This document shows, in pieces, positions 1-10,311 of a DNA stretch of 64,000 nt (its first letter is position 1; every line of letters begins with the position of its first letter). A program made the translations under genes and the position numbers. The notes under the pieces were generated by a model that had not been told where the DNA came from, made no database searches, and was given only the letters and a program-made list of their open reading frames with translations. Source of the DNA: JAVVHH01 sp965199585 (GTDB taxonomy: Bacteria; Pseudomonadota; Alphaproteobacteria; Acetobacterales; Acetobacteraceae); the NCBI GenBank assembly GCA_965199585.1, contig CBDASI010000002.1, positions 744,001-808,000 of the forward strand. Reading direction: 5' to 3'.

Positions 1-546
1 GGACGTTCGACGGCGCCGGCGATTGGTTCACGCTTGGCCGGGCGCAGTTCCCCGGCTTGTCCGACGCCTTCGACGACGCTGCGCCCGAGACAGCTCCGCG
101 GGTTCGCCCCGCCGTTCCTGGCTGCCCTGCCCGAGCCCGGGGTGGTTCAAGTCTGGTCCGGATTGCTGGCGCGGACCGCCCCCGACTGGAGCCTGCTGCT
201 GCGGCCGCCGGCCAATCTTCCTCGCCCGGGATACGATCTGTTCGAAGGCATCGTCGAGACCGATCGCTGGTTCGGACCGCTGTTCACCAACGTGCGGCTC
301 ACCAGAACCGACACCCCGATCACGTTCGACGCGGATTATCCGCTTTTCCAGGCACAACCGCTGCATCGCTCGGCCTACGCCGATGAGCGGCTGAACGATT
401 TCACCTGCACGGTCGGGCTACACGGCCTGCAGCCGGAAGACTGGGCCGCCTACGCCAGGACCGCCGTCCATCCCGGCAACGCCGCGGCGCGTCCGCTCGG
501 GCATGATGCGGCCGAGGTCCGCCGGCGCCGCCGTGCGGCCGGCTAA
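1..546 (+). pseudogene. DUF6065-like protein, 3' part, apparently frameshifted
   Basis: The gene runs in from outside the window. Reading from base 3 gives GDWFTLGRAQFPGL and then AFDDAAPE. From about base 90 the family-like sequence moves to the frame of base 1: LRGFAPPFLAALPEPGVV, then RPPANLPRPGY, EGIVETDRWFGPLFTN and YADERLNDF. The two halves together resemble DUF6065 proteins, whose function is unknown. Neither frame alone makes sense over the whole stretch, so one extra base (or two missing) between about 80 and 105 has split the gene, unless the assembly is wrong there. The stop overlaps the stop of the convergent regulator by a few bases. The family assignment is from memory of its conserved blocks. 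Confidence 0.6.
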
Positions 547-2222
547 ACCACTCCAGCCAAATTCAGCCCGGCGATGTAATGGTCCAGATGCTCCCGCCGT
601 GCGAACGGCGCGCTCAGGCGAAAGCTTTTGATGTTGAAGTCCGGTTCGAGCTGGAGCAGGCGACGATGCACGACGACAGCCTCGCGCTGCTCGCCGAGAT
701 GGCCGAGCGCGGCCAAGTAGGGCTTGTAGGCGGCCGAGAAGCGCGGATGCAGTTGAGTGACCTTGCGTCCGATCTCGGCGGCGGCCTCGTGCCGACCGCT
801 CAGCAACTCGACGATGATCGCCGCACCATCGGCGAAGAAACTATGGGGATCTCGCGGGGCCAGCCGGCGACAATGCTCGATGCGCCGCCGGGCTTCGTCG
901 AGGTTTCCTTTGTAGGCCTGCGCGACCCCGCTCAGGTGCCATGCCAACGGTAGGCTCGGGTTGATCGCCAGCGCCCGCTCGTGCAACGGCAGGGCCTCGT
1001 CCAGTCGCCGGTGCAGGAACGCACGGACGTGCCCGGCGATCGTCAGCCCGCGAGCGTCGTTCGGGTCCAGCATCACAGCGTATTCGGCGACCTCGCCGGC
1101 ACGGATGATGCTGGCGCGGGCATCGCGTGCCCAGCCTTGGCCGACGAGGAAGACGTGCCACAGCGCCAGCCAGCTATAGGCGGAGCTGTAATCCGGTTCG
1201 CGCTCGATGACCCGGCTCAGCAACCCGCCGGCCTCGTTGAACGATCGGCGGTCCAGCAGATGGATCAGCGAGATGGCCCGCAACAGCAGCACGTAGGCAC
1301 CCTCGTCGACGTCACCGATCCGCCGCAGCCGCTCGGCGGAGATGGTCGGCAACTCCGGCTCCAGCCCGGCGGCCACGAGGGCTGCGACGTCCTGCTGAAT
1401 ATGGAACATGTCGTCGTGTTCGTAGTCGAAGTGCGATGACCAACAGACCACGCCGGACGGCATCTCGATCAGGCGCACTGCGACGCGGACCCGCTCGCCC
1501 AAGCGCTGCATCGATCCCTCGACACGGAAATCGAGCCCGGTCTCGTTCGCGCCCGCAGACGGCGAACGCACCTGCGACACGACACTGACACCGCGGATGC
1601 GCCCCAACGACGTCGCCAGTTCCTCGGCCACCGCGCAGGCCAGTTCCGTATCCGCACCCACCGCATGGAGCGCCGTCACGCCGATGATCACGCCGCGCTT
1701 AATCGCCACCTTCGCCCGCGCCGCATCAGGCACGGCGTCGTCGCGTCTCACTCGATGCTGGCATCGGATCGATTGCAGCCAGTCATCGAGCGCCGGGTCG
1801 ATCCCGTCGAGGTCCGGGGCGATCTCGCCAACGACCGATAACGGTACCGGGAGGCTCTCGTCGCTCGTCAGCAGGTCGACCGTGACGGCGCCAGGCCGAA
1901 GGGTCACGCGGTCGGGCGTAACCTGTATGAAGTCGGCATCGCCCAGGGCGTCGCGCAGGCCGAGCCGAAGCGTGCTGAGCGTATCGCGAAGACGGGCGAG
2001 ACCTTGCGCCGGATCGTTGCGGCTCCACAGCAGGCCAGCGAGCCATCGCCGGGTCGCTGTCTGACCTTCGGCCAGAGCAAGGACGACCAAGATGGCGCGT
2101 GCCTTGCGAAGTGATGGAAGGACGTCCGTGTCGTCGGACGCAGTTGCGCGAAGCGGGCCGATCAAGCGAAGCTGAATCGTCGCCTTGGCAGCGTTTTCAC
2201 TTCGCCCCGTAATACCTTCCAC
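543..2222 (-). CDS. SARP/CadC-like regulator with TolB-like and TPR regions, lacking a BTAD domain
   Basis: This 559-residue protein starts with a GTG. Residues about 15-115 look like the winged-helix DNA-binding domain of SARP/OmpR-type regulators (LRLIGPLRA, then RKARAILVVLALAEG and WLAGLLWSR). Residues about 170-290 resemble the TolB-N/FlgO-like segment seen in cyclase-associated regulators (ELACAVAEELATSLGRI, then RVEGSMQRLGERVRVAVRL). The rest, about 300-540, is TPR repeats (EREPDYSSAYSWLALWH, NPSLPLAWHLSG). It is a clear paralogue of the 691-residue regulator near 26 kb but lacks the roughly 90-residue BTAD segment between the first two parts. No membrane segment is obvious. Targets and inducing signal cannot be read from the sequence. 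Confidence 0.75.
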   Translation of the reverse strand: MEGITGRSENAAKATIQLRLIGPLRATASDDTDVLPSLRKARAILVVLALAEGQTATRRWLAGLLWSRNDPAQGLARLRDTLSTLRLGLRDALGDADFIQVTPDRVTLRPGAVTVDLLTSDESLPVPLSVVGEIAPDLDGIDPALDDWLQSIRCQHRVRRDDAVPDAARAKVAIKRGVIIGVTALHAVGADTELACAVAEELATSLGRIRGVSVVSQVRSPSAGANETGLDFRVEGSMQRLGERVRVAVRLIEMPSGVVCWSSHFDYEHDDMFHIQQDVAALVAAGLEPELPTISAERLRRIGDVDEGAYVLLLRAISLIHLLDRRSFNEAGGLLSRVIEREPDYSSAYSWLALWHVFLVGQGWARDARASIIRAGEVAEYAVMLDPNDARGLTIAGHVRAFLHRRLDEALPLHERALAINPSLPLAWHLSGVAQAYKGNLDEARRRIEHCRRLAPRDPHSFFADGAAIIVELLSGRHEAAAEIGRKVTQLHPRFSAAYKPYLAALGHLGEQREAVVVHRRLLQLEPDFNIKSFRLSAPFARREHLDHYIAGLNLAGVV

Positions 2223-2251
2223 GCGGTCTCGTCCAGACCTGAGGTTTCAAC

Positions 2252-2280
2252 ATATCAACCAGAGTACTAGCATCTGACAA
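2252..2280 (-). promoter_or_regulatory. Possible sigma70 promoter of the BTAD-less regulator
   Basis: In an AT-rich gap that stands out from its GC-rich surroundings, the minus strand carries TTGTCA, a 17-base spacer and TGATAT, about 30 bases before the regulator's GTG. The -35 is a good match and the -10 a weak one. The same gap holds an imperfect hairpin, GCCTTA and TAAGGC, at 2317-2338, which could end the suf transcript but lacks a clear U-run. Confidence 0.3.
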
Positions 2281-2375
2281 AGCTGTAATGCAACCCTGAC
2301 GTGAAAATACGGTTATGCCTTAACTGCTAATCTAAGGCTCAATTTCTCCCAAAAGGCGCGACATTTTCTATCGAA

Positions 2376-2744
2376 TTAGACGTGAAAACTTTCGCCGCAG
2401 CCACACCGGCCTTTTTCGTTAGGATTGGAGAAAGTAAAGCCGCTTGTCAGTGCCTTGGTCTCGTAGTCCATCTGAGTGCCGATCAGGAACAGGCTGGCTT
2501 TGCGATCGACCAATACCGTGAGCCCCTGGCTGACCACGATCTCATCGCCCGGACCGGGGCCGGGAACCCAGTCCATGGTATAAGACAAGCCAGAACAGCC
2601 CTTCGTGTTCACGCTGATCCGCAGCAGCATGCCCTGCTGGCCATTGTCGTACAGCGACTGCAGCCGCGCCGCTGCCGTGTCCGTCAACGTCATGAGCGGC
2701 GGAAGAGCACGTGGCTTACGGACGGATGTGGCAACGTCAGACAT
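2376..2744 (-). CDS. sufA: A-type Fe-S carrier SufA/IscA family
   Basis: This 122-residue protein delivers Fe-S clusters from the SUF scaffold to apo-enzymes. The three A-type cysteines are present: C50 in TKGCSGLSY, and C114 and C116 in GRCGCGESFHV at the C-terminus. I chose the internal ATG because AAGGGAAAG lies just upstream and the family begins close to this point; the upstream extension is antisense-like filler. It is the last gene of the suf operon, 11 bases after sufT. The name could equally be an ErpA/IscA-type label, but its operon position supports SufA. Confidence 0.9.
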   Translation of the reverse strand: MSDVATSVRKPRALPPLMTLTDTAAARLQSLYDNGQQGMLLRISVNTKGCSGLSYTMDWVPGPGPGDEIVVSQGLTVLVDRKASLFLIGTQMDYETKALTSGFTFSNPNEKGRCGCGESFHV

Positions 2745-2755
2745 CACGCTTTCCC

Positions 2756-3130
2756 TTAGAACATGTTCAGGCTGAGACGGGCATCCTCGGACATCCGGCT
2801 CGGATCCCATGGCGGGTCCCACACGGTGTCGACCGTGCAGCCCGAGACATACGGCACCGCCATGATCGCGTCGTGCACCATGATCGGCAATTCCTGCGCG
2901 CTCGGGCACCCCGGCGCCGTCAGGGTCATCTCGACCTTGACCCCGTTCGCATCGTCGATCTCGACGGCGTAGATCAATCCGAGTTCATAGATGTTCACCG
3001 GGATTTCCGGATCATAGACGGTGCAGATCGCCGTCACGATCGCATCCTCGTCCGGCTTCCCGCCCGGCGTGCCATCCGGCGTCCAACTCTCGACCGTCGC
3101 GTCACTCACTGGCCATCTCCTGCTTGCCAT
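2756..3130 (-). CDS. sufT: SUF system protein SufT (MIP18/DUF59 family)
   Basis: This protein of 124 residues is built on a MIP18/DUF59 domain. The diagnostic stretches are DPEIPVNIYELGLIY at about 40-54 and LTAPGCPSAQELP with C75. SufT helps mature Fe-S proteins under high cluster demand, and in alphaproteobacteria it normally sits in the suf operon, as here. Two starts are possible: the ATG at 3130, or the GTG at 3109 that overlaps the sufU stop by a few bases; the first seven residues are not needed for the family match. Translation is probably coupled to sufU. Confidence 0.88.
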   Translation of the reverse strand: MASRRWPVSDATVESWTPDGTPGGKPDEDAIVTAICTVYDPEIPVNIYELGLIYAVEIDDANGVKVEMTLTAPGCPSAQELPIMVHDAIMAVPYVSGCTVDTVWDPPWDPSRMSEDARLSLNMF

Positions 3131-3551
3131 CGATCGCCGCGACCAAGGCGCGCCATGGTAGCGTCACACATTTCACGCGCGACGGAAAATCGTGCACCGC
3201 CGCGAGTGGCTGAAGCCGGGTCATCGCGGCATCGCAGACGTCGCAGTGTCCGGTCCGCGCCATCGCCTCGACATCGTCGGCGAGCCCGCGCACTCGCTGC
3301 ATTGCCTGCCCAGCAACCGCCTCGCACATCAGGTCGGCACTTGCCAGGCTGATCTCGCAGCCGCGGGCCTCGAACGATGCTTGCGATATGGTGTCGCCGG
3401 CCCGCCGAATGAACACCGTCACCCGGTCGCCGCACATCGGATTGTCACCCTTGGCCGAGCCATCCGCGTCCTCGAGCCGCCCGGCATGCGCGGGATGGCG
3501 CCCATGCTGGCGAATCGTGTCGCTGTACAGCGCGCGGAGGTCGTCGAACAT
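3102..3551 (-). CDS. sufU: Fe-S assembly protein SufU (NifU/IscU N-terminal family)
   Basis: This protein has 149 residues. C40 and D42 in NPMCGD, C65 in ARGCEIS and C128 in RVKCVTLPW match the SufU zinc site, and there is a SufU-type insertion between the second and third cysteines. SufU of this kind takes the persulfide sulfur from SufS, replacing SufE, which is absent here. An additional CxxC pair at 103-106 (HCDVC) lies in the insertion. The start shares one base with the sufS stop, so translation is coupled. Whether it also acts as a scaffold, as once proposed, cannot be told from sequence. Confidence 0.92.
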   Translation of the reverse strand: MFDDLRALYSDTIRQHGRHPAHAGRLEDADGSAKGDNPMCGDRVTVFIRRAGDTISQASFEARGCEISLASADLMCEAVAGQAMQRVRGLADDVEAMARTGHCDVCDAAMTRLQPLAAVHDFPSRVKCVTLPWRALVAAIDGKQEMASE

Positions 3552-4792
3552 CAGGCGAAGAACTCGCGGACACGGACAAGTGCATTCGCCAGCGCGTCGA
3601 TTTCCTCCGTCGTCGTGTAAATGCCCAAGCTGGCGCGCGCTGTGCTGTCGACACCCAGGCGCCGCATCAGCGGCTCGGCACAGTGATTGCCAGCGCGCAC
3701 GGCGATGCCGCCGCGATCGAGCAGCGTGGCAATGTCGTGCGCATGCGCGTTCTGCATCGTGAAGCTGAACACCCCACCCCGATCCTGTGCGTTGCCGAGC
3801 ACGCGGATGCCCGGGATCTCCGCCAGCCGCCGTAGCGTATATTCGACAAGCTCCGCCTCATGCGCGGCGATCGCGTCAAAGCCGATGGCCTCGACCCAAT
3901 CGATCGCGATACCCAACCCAATCGCCTCGATGATCGGCGGCGTGCCGGCCTCGAATTTGTGCGGGATCTCGGCCCAGGTGCTCCGCTCGAAGCTGACGCT
4001 GCCGATCATGTCGCCCCCGCCCATGAAGGGCGGCATACGCTCGAGCAGCTCGCGCTTGGCATACATCGCGCCGATCCCGGTGGGACCATACAATTTATGT
4101 CCCGTGAACACATAAAAATCCGCATCCAGCGCCTGCACGTCGACACGGCGGTGCACCACCGCCTGACTGCCGTCAAACAGAACCTTCGCCCCGTACGCAT
4201 GCGCCAGCGCGGCGATACGCGTGGCCGGGGTTACGGAGCCGAGCACGTTGCTCATGTGCGTGACGGCCACCAAACCGACCTTGCCGTCTTCGAGCAAGCG
4301 CTCGAGTGCCTGCATATCGATATCGCCGCCGTCGGTGATCGGCGCGATGCGAAGCTCGATGCCGTGCGAGTCCCGCAGCATCTGCCACGGCACCAGATTG
4401 GCGTGGTGCTCCATTTCGGAAATCACCACAGCCTGGCCGCGCTGCATGACGCCGCGGCCGTAGCAATGCGCCACCAAGTTGATCAATTCGGTGGAGTTCT
4501 TCGCAAACACGATCTCGCGGGAGTCACCCGCATTGAGCAGTTTAGCGACCTTGGCGCGCACGCCCTCATACGCCTCAGTCGTTCGCTCGCTCATCCAGTG
4601 GATGCCGCGATGGACATTGGCGTATTGTGTCTCCATCACCTCGACCATTGCGCCAATGACCTGGCGCGGCTTCTGGGCCGAGGCCGCACTGTCGAGAAAG
4701 ACAAATGGCTTGCCGTGCACGACTTGCCCAAGGATCGGGAAATCGGCGCGGATGCGCTCGATGTCAAAGACCGGACGCGAGATTGAGTTCAT
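3551..4792 (-). CDS. sufS: Cysteine desulfurase SufS
   Basis: A PLP enzyme of about 413 residues that removes sulfur from cysteine and supplies it as persulfide to SufU. The PLP lysine is in FTGHKLYGPTG at about residue 233, and the active cysteine in RAGNHCAEPLMRR at about residue 371. I chose the start whose ATG overlaps the sufD stop as ATGA; an in-frame ATG 21 bases upstream would add seven residues. Length and motifs fit group II desulfurases (SufS/CsdA). It sits in the middle of the suf operon, with overlapping junctions on both sides. Confidence 0.95.
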   Translation of the reverse strand: MNSISRPVFDIERIRADFPILGQVVHGKPFVFLDSAASAQKPRQVIGAMVEVMETQYANVHRGIHWMSERTTEAYEGVRAKVAKLLNAGDSREIVFAKNSTELINLVAHCYGRGVMQRGQAVVISEMEHHANLVPWQMLRDSHGIELRIAPITDGGDIDMQALERLLEDGKVGLVAVTHMSNVLGSVTPATRIAALAHAYGAKVLFDGSQAVVHRRVDVQALDADFYVFTGHKLYGPTGIGAMYAKRELLERMPPFMGGGDMIGSVSFERSTWAEIPHKFEAGTPPIIEAIGLGIAIDWVEAIGFDAIAAHEAELVEYTLRRLAEIPGIRVLGNAQDRGGVFSFTMQNAHAHDIATLLDRGGIAVRAGNHCAEPLMRRLGVDSTARASLGIYTTTEEIDALANALVRVREFFA

Positions 4793-6039
4793 GCTGCCCT
4801 CTTGCTCCACCACGCCTCGACAGCGGCTTCCAACATCTCCCGCGCCGCGTCATGCGCGATCGGGTCCAACGCCTCGGCGAGGAACGCGCGCACCAGCATC
4901 GAGCGCGCCTGCTCGAGCGGGATGCCGCGAGAGCGCAGGAAGAACAGCTGGTCCGCATCGAGCTCGCCCACGGTGGCACCGTGGCTGCATTTGACGTCAT
5001 CGGCGTAGATTTCGAGCTGCGGCTTGCAGTCGATCTCCGCACCTGGGCTCAGCAGCAGGGCCTGGTTCATCTGATAGCCGTCGGTCTTCTGCGCTACGCG
5101 AGCAACCTCGATCCGGCCCTGGAACACGCCGCGCGAACGGTCGGATAGGACGTTCTTGATAGTCTGGCGCGAGGCGCAATTCGGTGCGTCATGCGCGACA
5201 ATCGTGGTGATATCGCCATGCTGGTCGCCGCCGAGCAGCTGCGCGCCGTTGAGGTGCACCGCAGCCGTCGGGCCCATGAGGCGAGCGTGGATCTCGGTCC
5301 GCGACAGGCGGCTGCCGAGCGTCAGAACGAAGGCGTCGTATGTGCCGGCCTCGGCAATCTCGGCAAAGCCGGTCTGCACATGGAATGCCTCGGCCGACTC
5401 TTCCTGCAGCCGGATGTGCGCGAGCGTCGCACCCTGGCCGACCACGATCTCATGCACGCCGTTGTGTAGGTAGGTCCCTTCGCCGCGCGCGACCTCGACG
5501 AGGGTCAGCTTGGCGCCGGGCTCCAATTCGATGCGGTGGCGCGGATGGAAGGCGACCGGGCGATGGTTGTCGATGCCGATCGACAACAGCACGATCGTGC
5601 CTGCATCGACCCCGGCGGCGACGTGTAGACGGACGCCGTCATCCGCCATCATGGTGTTGAGCGCGACCATCGGCTGCTTAGCGTCCGGCGTGTGACCGAA
5701 TACCGGGCTGTCGCCGAAGGTCGATAGCGTGACGGTGTCGGGCGGACTCGACAGCGCGGGCTGATAGCGGCCATCGACCAGCACTAGCCGCGGCGCGTCG
5801 AGCGTCGGCGCGAGATCCGGCGCCGAACCGACCGCTGTCAGCGGCTCCTCGAAGGTCGAAGAAGCTAGACTGCGGAGCGACGTATAACGCCAGGCCTCGT
5901 CGCGCACCGTCGGCAGTCCGGCGGCCTTAAACAGCGCCGCCGCATCGTCGCGCACGGAAACGTCGCCGGGCAACTGAGCGCGGAGCCCCTCGAAGCGGGC
6001 CAGGAAGGCGTCAGCGCCCCCGAGAACTTCGCTGTTCAT
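4789..6039 (-). CDS. sufD: SUF scaffold subunit SufD
   Basis: This 416-residue protein belongs to the SufBD family and forms part of the SufBC2D cluster-assembly scaffold in the cytoplasm. The C-terminal half carries the beta-helix core seen in SufB and SufD, with SHGATVGELDADQLFFLRSRG and GIPLEQARSMLVRAFLAE. In SufD this core holds the conserved histidine of the scaffold (CSHGATVG). Start and stop both overlap the neighbouring genes as ATGA, so expression is coupled to sufC upstream and sufS downstream. Confidence 0.94.
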   Translation of the reverse strand: MNSEVLGGADAFLARFEGLRAQLPGDVSVRDDAAALFKAAGLPTVRDEAWRYTSLRSLASSTFEEPLTAVGSAPDLAPTLDAPRLVLVDGRYQPALSSPPDTVTLSTFGDSPVFGHTPDAKQPMVALNTMMADDGVRLHVAAGVDAGTIVLLSIGIDNHRPVAFHPRHRIELEPGAKLTLVEVARGEGTYLHNGVHEIVVGQGATLAHIRLQEESAEAFHVQTGFAEIAEAGTYDAFVLTLGSRLSRTEIHARLMGPTAAVHLNGAQLLGGDQHGDITTIVAHDAPNCASRQTIKNVLSDRSRGVFQGRIEVARVAQKTDGYQMNQALLLSPGAEIDCKPQLEIYADDVKCSHGATVGELDADQLFFLRSRGIPLEQARSMLVRAFLAEALDPIAHDAAREMLEAAVEAWWSKRAA

Positions 6040-6784
6040 GCTGCGTCTGCCACCACTTGGCTGTAGCCGTTAGCCTCGAGTTCGCGCGCCAGCTCCGGCC
6101 CGCCGGTGCGCACGATGCGGCCCTTGCTCAACACGTGGACCCGGTCCGGCACCAGATGGTCCAGCAAGCGCTGGTGGTGCGTAATCACAAGGGCGGAGAA
6201 ATCCGGGCTGCGCAGCGCATTGACACCGTCGGCGACAATCCGCAGCGCGTCGATGTCGAGCCCGCTATCGGTCTCGTCGAGGATGGCCAGCTTCGGCCGC
6301 AGGATGGCCATCTGCAACACCTCGTTGCGCTTCTTCTCGCCACCGGAGAAGCCGACATTGACGTTGCGCTTGAGCATGTCGTCTGGGAAATGCAGCCGCT
6401 TGCTCTCGGCGCGCGCCAGCCGGAGGAAGCCGGGCGCGTCCAGCTCCGCCTCGCCACGAGCGCGGCGCACGGCATTCAATGCAGTGCGCAGGAAGTTTGC
6501 ATTGTTCACGCCGGGCAATTCGAGCGGCGACTGGAAGGCGAGGAACATGCCGGCCGCGGCCCGCTCCTCCGGCTCCATCTCCAGCAGGTCCTTGTCTTCG
6601 AACGAGACCTGTCCGCCGGTCACGTCATAGCCGTCATTGCCGGCCAGCACGTAGCCGAGCGTGCTCTTGCCGGACCCGTTCGGGCCCATGATGGCGTGCA
6701 CTTCGCCCGCCGGAAGGTCGAGCGTGATCCCACGCAGGATCGGCTTGTCCTCGACCGAGGCGCAAAGCTCGTTGATACGCAACA

Positions 6785-6785
<1 letters not shown>
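6036..6785 (-). CDS. sufC: SUF ATPase SufC
   Basis: This 249-residue ABC-type ATPase powers the SufBCD scaffold. Walker A is GPNGSGKST at residues 34-42, the signature motif is FSGGEKKRNE, Walker B is AILDETDSGLD, and the switch histidine is in VITHHQRL. The start was set at MLRINEL, which overlaps the sufB stop as TGATG; the longer upstream reading is out-of-frame sufB. No membrane partner is expected, since SufC is a soluble member of the ABC family. Confidence 0.96.
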
Positions 6786-8290
<1,505 letters not shown>

Positions 8291-8297
8291 GAATGAC

Positions 8298-8780
8298 CTA
8301 CTCGGCTTGAATGACTGGCTCGGGGCAAGCCGAGACATGTGGCTCGATACGAGCCGGAGAACCGGCGTTGGGCGAAGCCCGAACCGCCGCGATGTCTGCG
8401 ATGGATATGGTCCCGAGCGCCTGCATGACGACCTCGTTCACCCGATCCCAACCACCGCTGCAACTACAACTGTCCTGCGCCTGACACCGATCACGGGCGC
8501 CGTCGACGCAGGCTGTCAGATGGACCGGGCCATCGATGGCCTCAACCACGTCGGCGACGTGGATCTTGGTCAGCGGCCGCGCGAGCCGATACCCGCCACG
8601 GGCGCCGCGCTGACTACCGACCAGGCCGCCGCTGGCCAACCCCTTGAGGACCTTCGCGACGGTCGGCTCCGGCAGGCCGGTGGCCGCTGCGATCCCGGGC
8701 GAGGTCTGCACGGACCCTTCGCACGAGAGGCGTGCCAGCACCACGACGGCGTAGTCCGCCAATTTCGATAGTCTCAACAT
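8298..8780 (-). CDS. Rrf2-family regulator of the SUF operon (IscR-like)
   Basis: A 160-residue Rrf2 winged-helix repressor. The N-terminus MLRLSKLADYAVVVLARL and the recognition region TGLPEPTVAKVLKGL are typical. C91, C99 and C105 (plus C107) match the cysteine cluster that holds a [2Fe-2S] group in IscR, so it probably senses Fe-S status. As first gene of the operon it is likely to control its own transcription and that of sufB to sufA. The upstream reading with many charged residues is not family-like, so the start was set at MLRLSK, with AGG nine bases before it. Confidence 0.9.
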   Translation of the reverse strand: MLRLSKLADYAVVVLARLSCEGSVQTSPGIAAATGLPEPTVAKVLKGLASGGLVGSQRGARGGYRLARPLTKIHVADVVEAIDGPVHLTACVDGARDRCQAQDSCSCSGGWDRVNEVVMQALGTISIADIAAVRASPNAGSPARIEPHVSACPEPVIQAE

Positions 8781-8822
8781 GTGACGATTGCCTAAGCGGA
8801 CCGGCGAGGTCCGGATTGAACG

Positions 8823-8851
8823 GATGTGATGCCCCACGCCAGTTTGGTCAA
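8823..8851 (-). promoter_or_regulatory. Possible promoter region of the suf operon
   Basis: On the minus strand TTGACC is followed after 17 bases by CACATC, a poor -10, about 40 bases before the regulator start. The gap to the divergent dihydroorotase gene is only about 130 bases, so the suf promoter and any Rrf2 operator must lie here. I could not recognise a clean IscR-type palindrome. Confidence 0.25.
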
Positions 8852-8913
8852 CCCCCAGCTTGCGCCTCACGGTGCTCTGCGGCACCAACGCGCGCCTGCA
8901 ATGGAGTGGCGCG

Positions 8914-10239
8914 ATGGCCAATCGTTACGAGATGCTGATCAAGGGCGGCACCTGCGTCCTGCCCTGGGGCGAGGCCGCGGCCGATGTCGGCATCGCTGCC
9001 GGACGCATCCAGGCGATCGGCGCCCTCGGGAGCGCGACTGCCGAGCAGGTCGTCGACGCGACCGGCCTCCACGTCCTGCCCGGCCTGATCGATCCGCACG
9101 TCCATCTCCGCGACCCCGGTGACCCCGCGGTCGAATCGATTCCGACCGGCACTAAGGCCGCCATCCTCGGCGGCCTCACCGCCGTGTTCGACATGCCGAA
9201 TACCGCGCCGTCCATCACCAGCGCCGAGCAGATTGCCTGGAAGCAGGACTACGTCGAGCGAGTCGCCTGGTGCGACATGGGCCTCTATGTGGGCGGCACA
9301 CGCGCCAACACGCCGGCGCTCGCGGCGCTCGAGACCGAGCGCGGCGTCTGCGGCGTGAAGGTGTTCGCCGGCTCGTCGACAGGCGATCTGATGATCGAGG
9401 ACGATCCGTCGCTCGAAGCGGTCATGCGGTCCGGCCGCCGCCGTATCGCCTTCCATAGCGAGGACGAGTACCGGCTGCAGGAGCGTAAGCCGATGTTCAA
9501 GCAGGGCGACCCGTTCAGCGATCACGCCGTCTGGCGCGACGTCGAATGTGCCTTCCTCGGCACTCGCCGGCTCATGGCTCTGGCCCGGCGGACCGGCCGC
9601 GCCACGCACATCCTGCACGTCTCGACCGCCGAAGAGCTGGACTACCTCAAGGACTACCGCGACGTCGCGACCGTCGAGCTGCTGGTCAACCACCTGACGC
9701 AGTGGGCGCCCGACGTCTACGACAGGCTCGGCGGCTACGGTGTGATGAACCCGCCCATCCGCGACAAGCGGCATTACGACGCGGCTTGGGCAGCCATCGC
9801 GGACGGCACTGCCGACACGATCGGCTCGGATCACGCCCCGCATGCACGCGCTGCCAAGGAGCGCCCCTGGCCCGACACCGCGGCCGGGCTGACCGGGGTG
9901 CAGACGCTGGTGCCGCTGATGCTCGATCACGTCAGCGCCGGTCGGCTCAGCCTAGGTCGGCTGGTCGACCTGATGTCGGCCGGTCCGGCCCGGGTCTATG
10001 GCGTGGTCGGCAAGGGGCGACTGGCGGCGGGCTACGATGGGGATGTCACGCTGGTCGACATGAAGCGCCGCCGCCGGATCGAAAACGACTGGATCGTGTC
10101 GCCCTGCGGCTGGACGCCATTCGACGGCACCGATGTCATCGGCTGGCCCCAGGCGACGATCATCCGAGGCCGGCTGGTCATGCAGGACGACGAGGTGCTG
10201 GGCACGCCGACGGGGCGGCTAGTCCGTTTTGCCGCGTGA
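8914..10239 (+). CDS. pyrC: Dihydroorotase
   Basis: A 441-residue amidohydrolase that closes carbamoyl-aspartate to dihydroorotate in pyrimidine synthesis. Metal ligands are visible as H62 and H64 in DPHVHLRDPG, the carboxylated lysine K150 in GVKVFAGSSTGDL, a histidine in AFHSEDE, another in HILHVSTAEE, and the aspartate in GSDHAPHA. The start at MANRYEML has GGAG seven bases upstream; a longer reading is possible but its extra residues look unlike the family. No pyrB lies beside it, so the gene stands alone. The closest alternatives are allantoinase or hydantoinase, which lack the LRDPG form. Confidence 0.88.
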   Translation: MANRYEMLIKGGTCVLPWGEAAADVGIAAGRIQAIGALGSATAEQVVDATGLHVLPGLIDPHVHLRDPGDPAVESIPTGTKAAILGGLTAVFDMPNTAPSITSAEQIAWKQDYVERVAWCDMGLYVGGTRANTPALAALETERGVCGVKVFAGSSTGDLMIEDDPSLEAVMRSGRRRIAFHSEDEYRLQERKPMFKQGDPFSDHAVWRDVECAFLGTRRLMALARRTGRATHILHVSTAEELDYLKDYRDVATVELLVNHLTQWAPDVYDRLGGYGVMNPPIRDKRHYDAAWAAIADGTADTIGSDHAPHARAAKERPWPDTAAGLTGVQTLVPLMLDHVSAGRLSLGRLVDLMSAGPARVYGVVGKGRLAAGYDGDVTLVDMKRRRRIENDWIVSPCGWTPFDGTDVIGWPQATIIRGRLVMQDDEVLGTPTGRLVRFAA

Positions 10240-10311
10240 TATGTTCACGCGTGATATTGTGATCGGGGCTATACGACTGTATCGGTTGGCGATCAAAATT
10301 CGGAGCGCGAT

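Noticed and set aside
3860..4786. A 308-codon plus-strand frame opposite sufS
   Set aside because: It is an antisense shadow; low-complexity, His/Asp-rich sequence with no domain.
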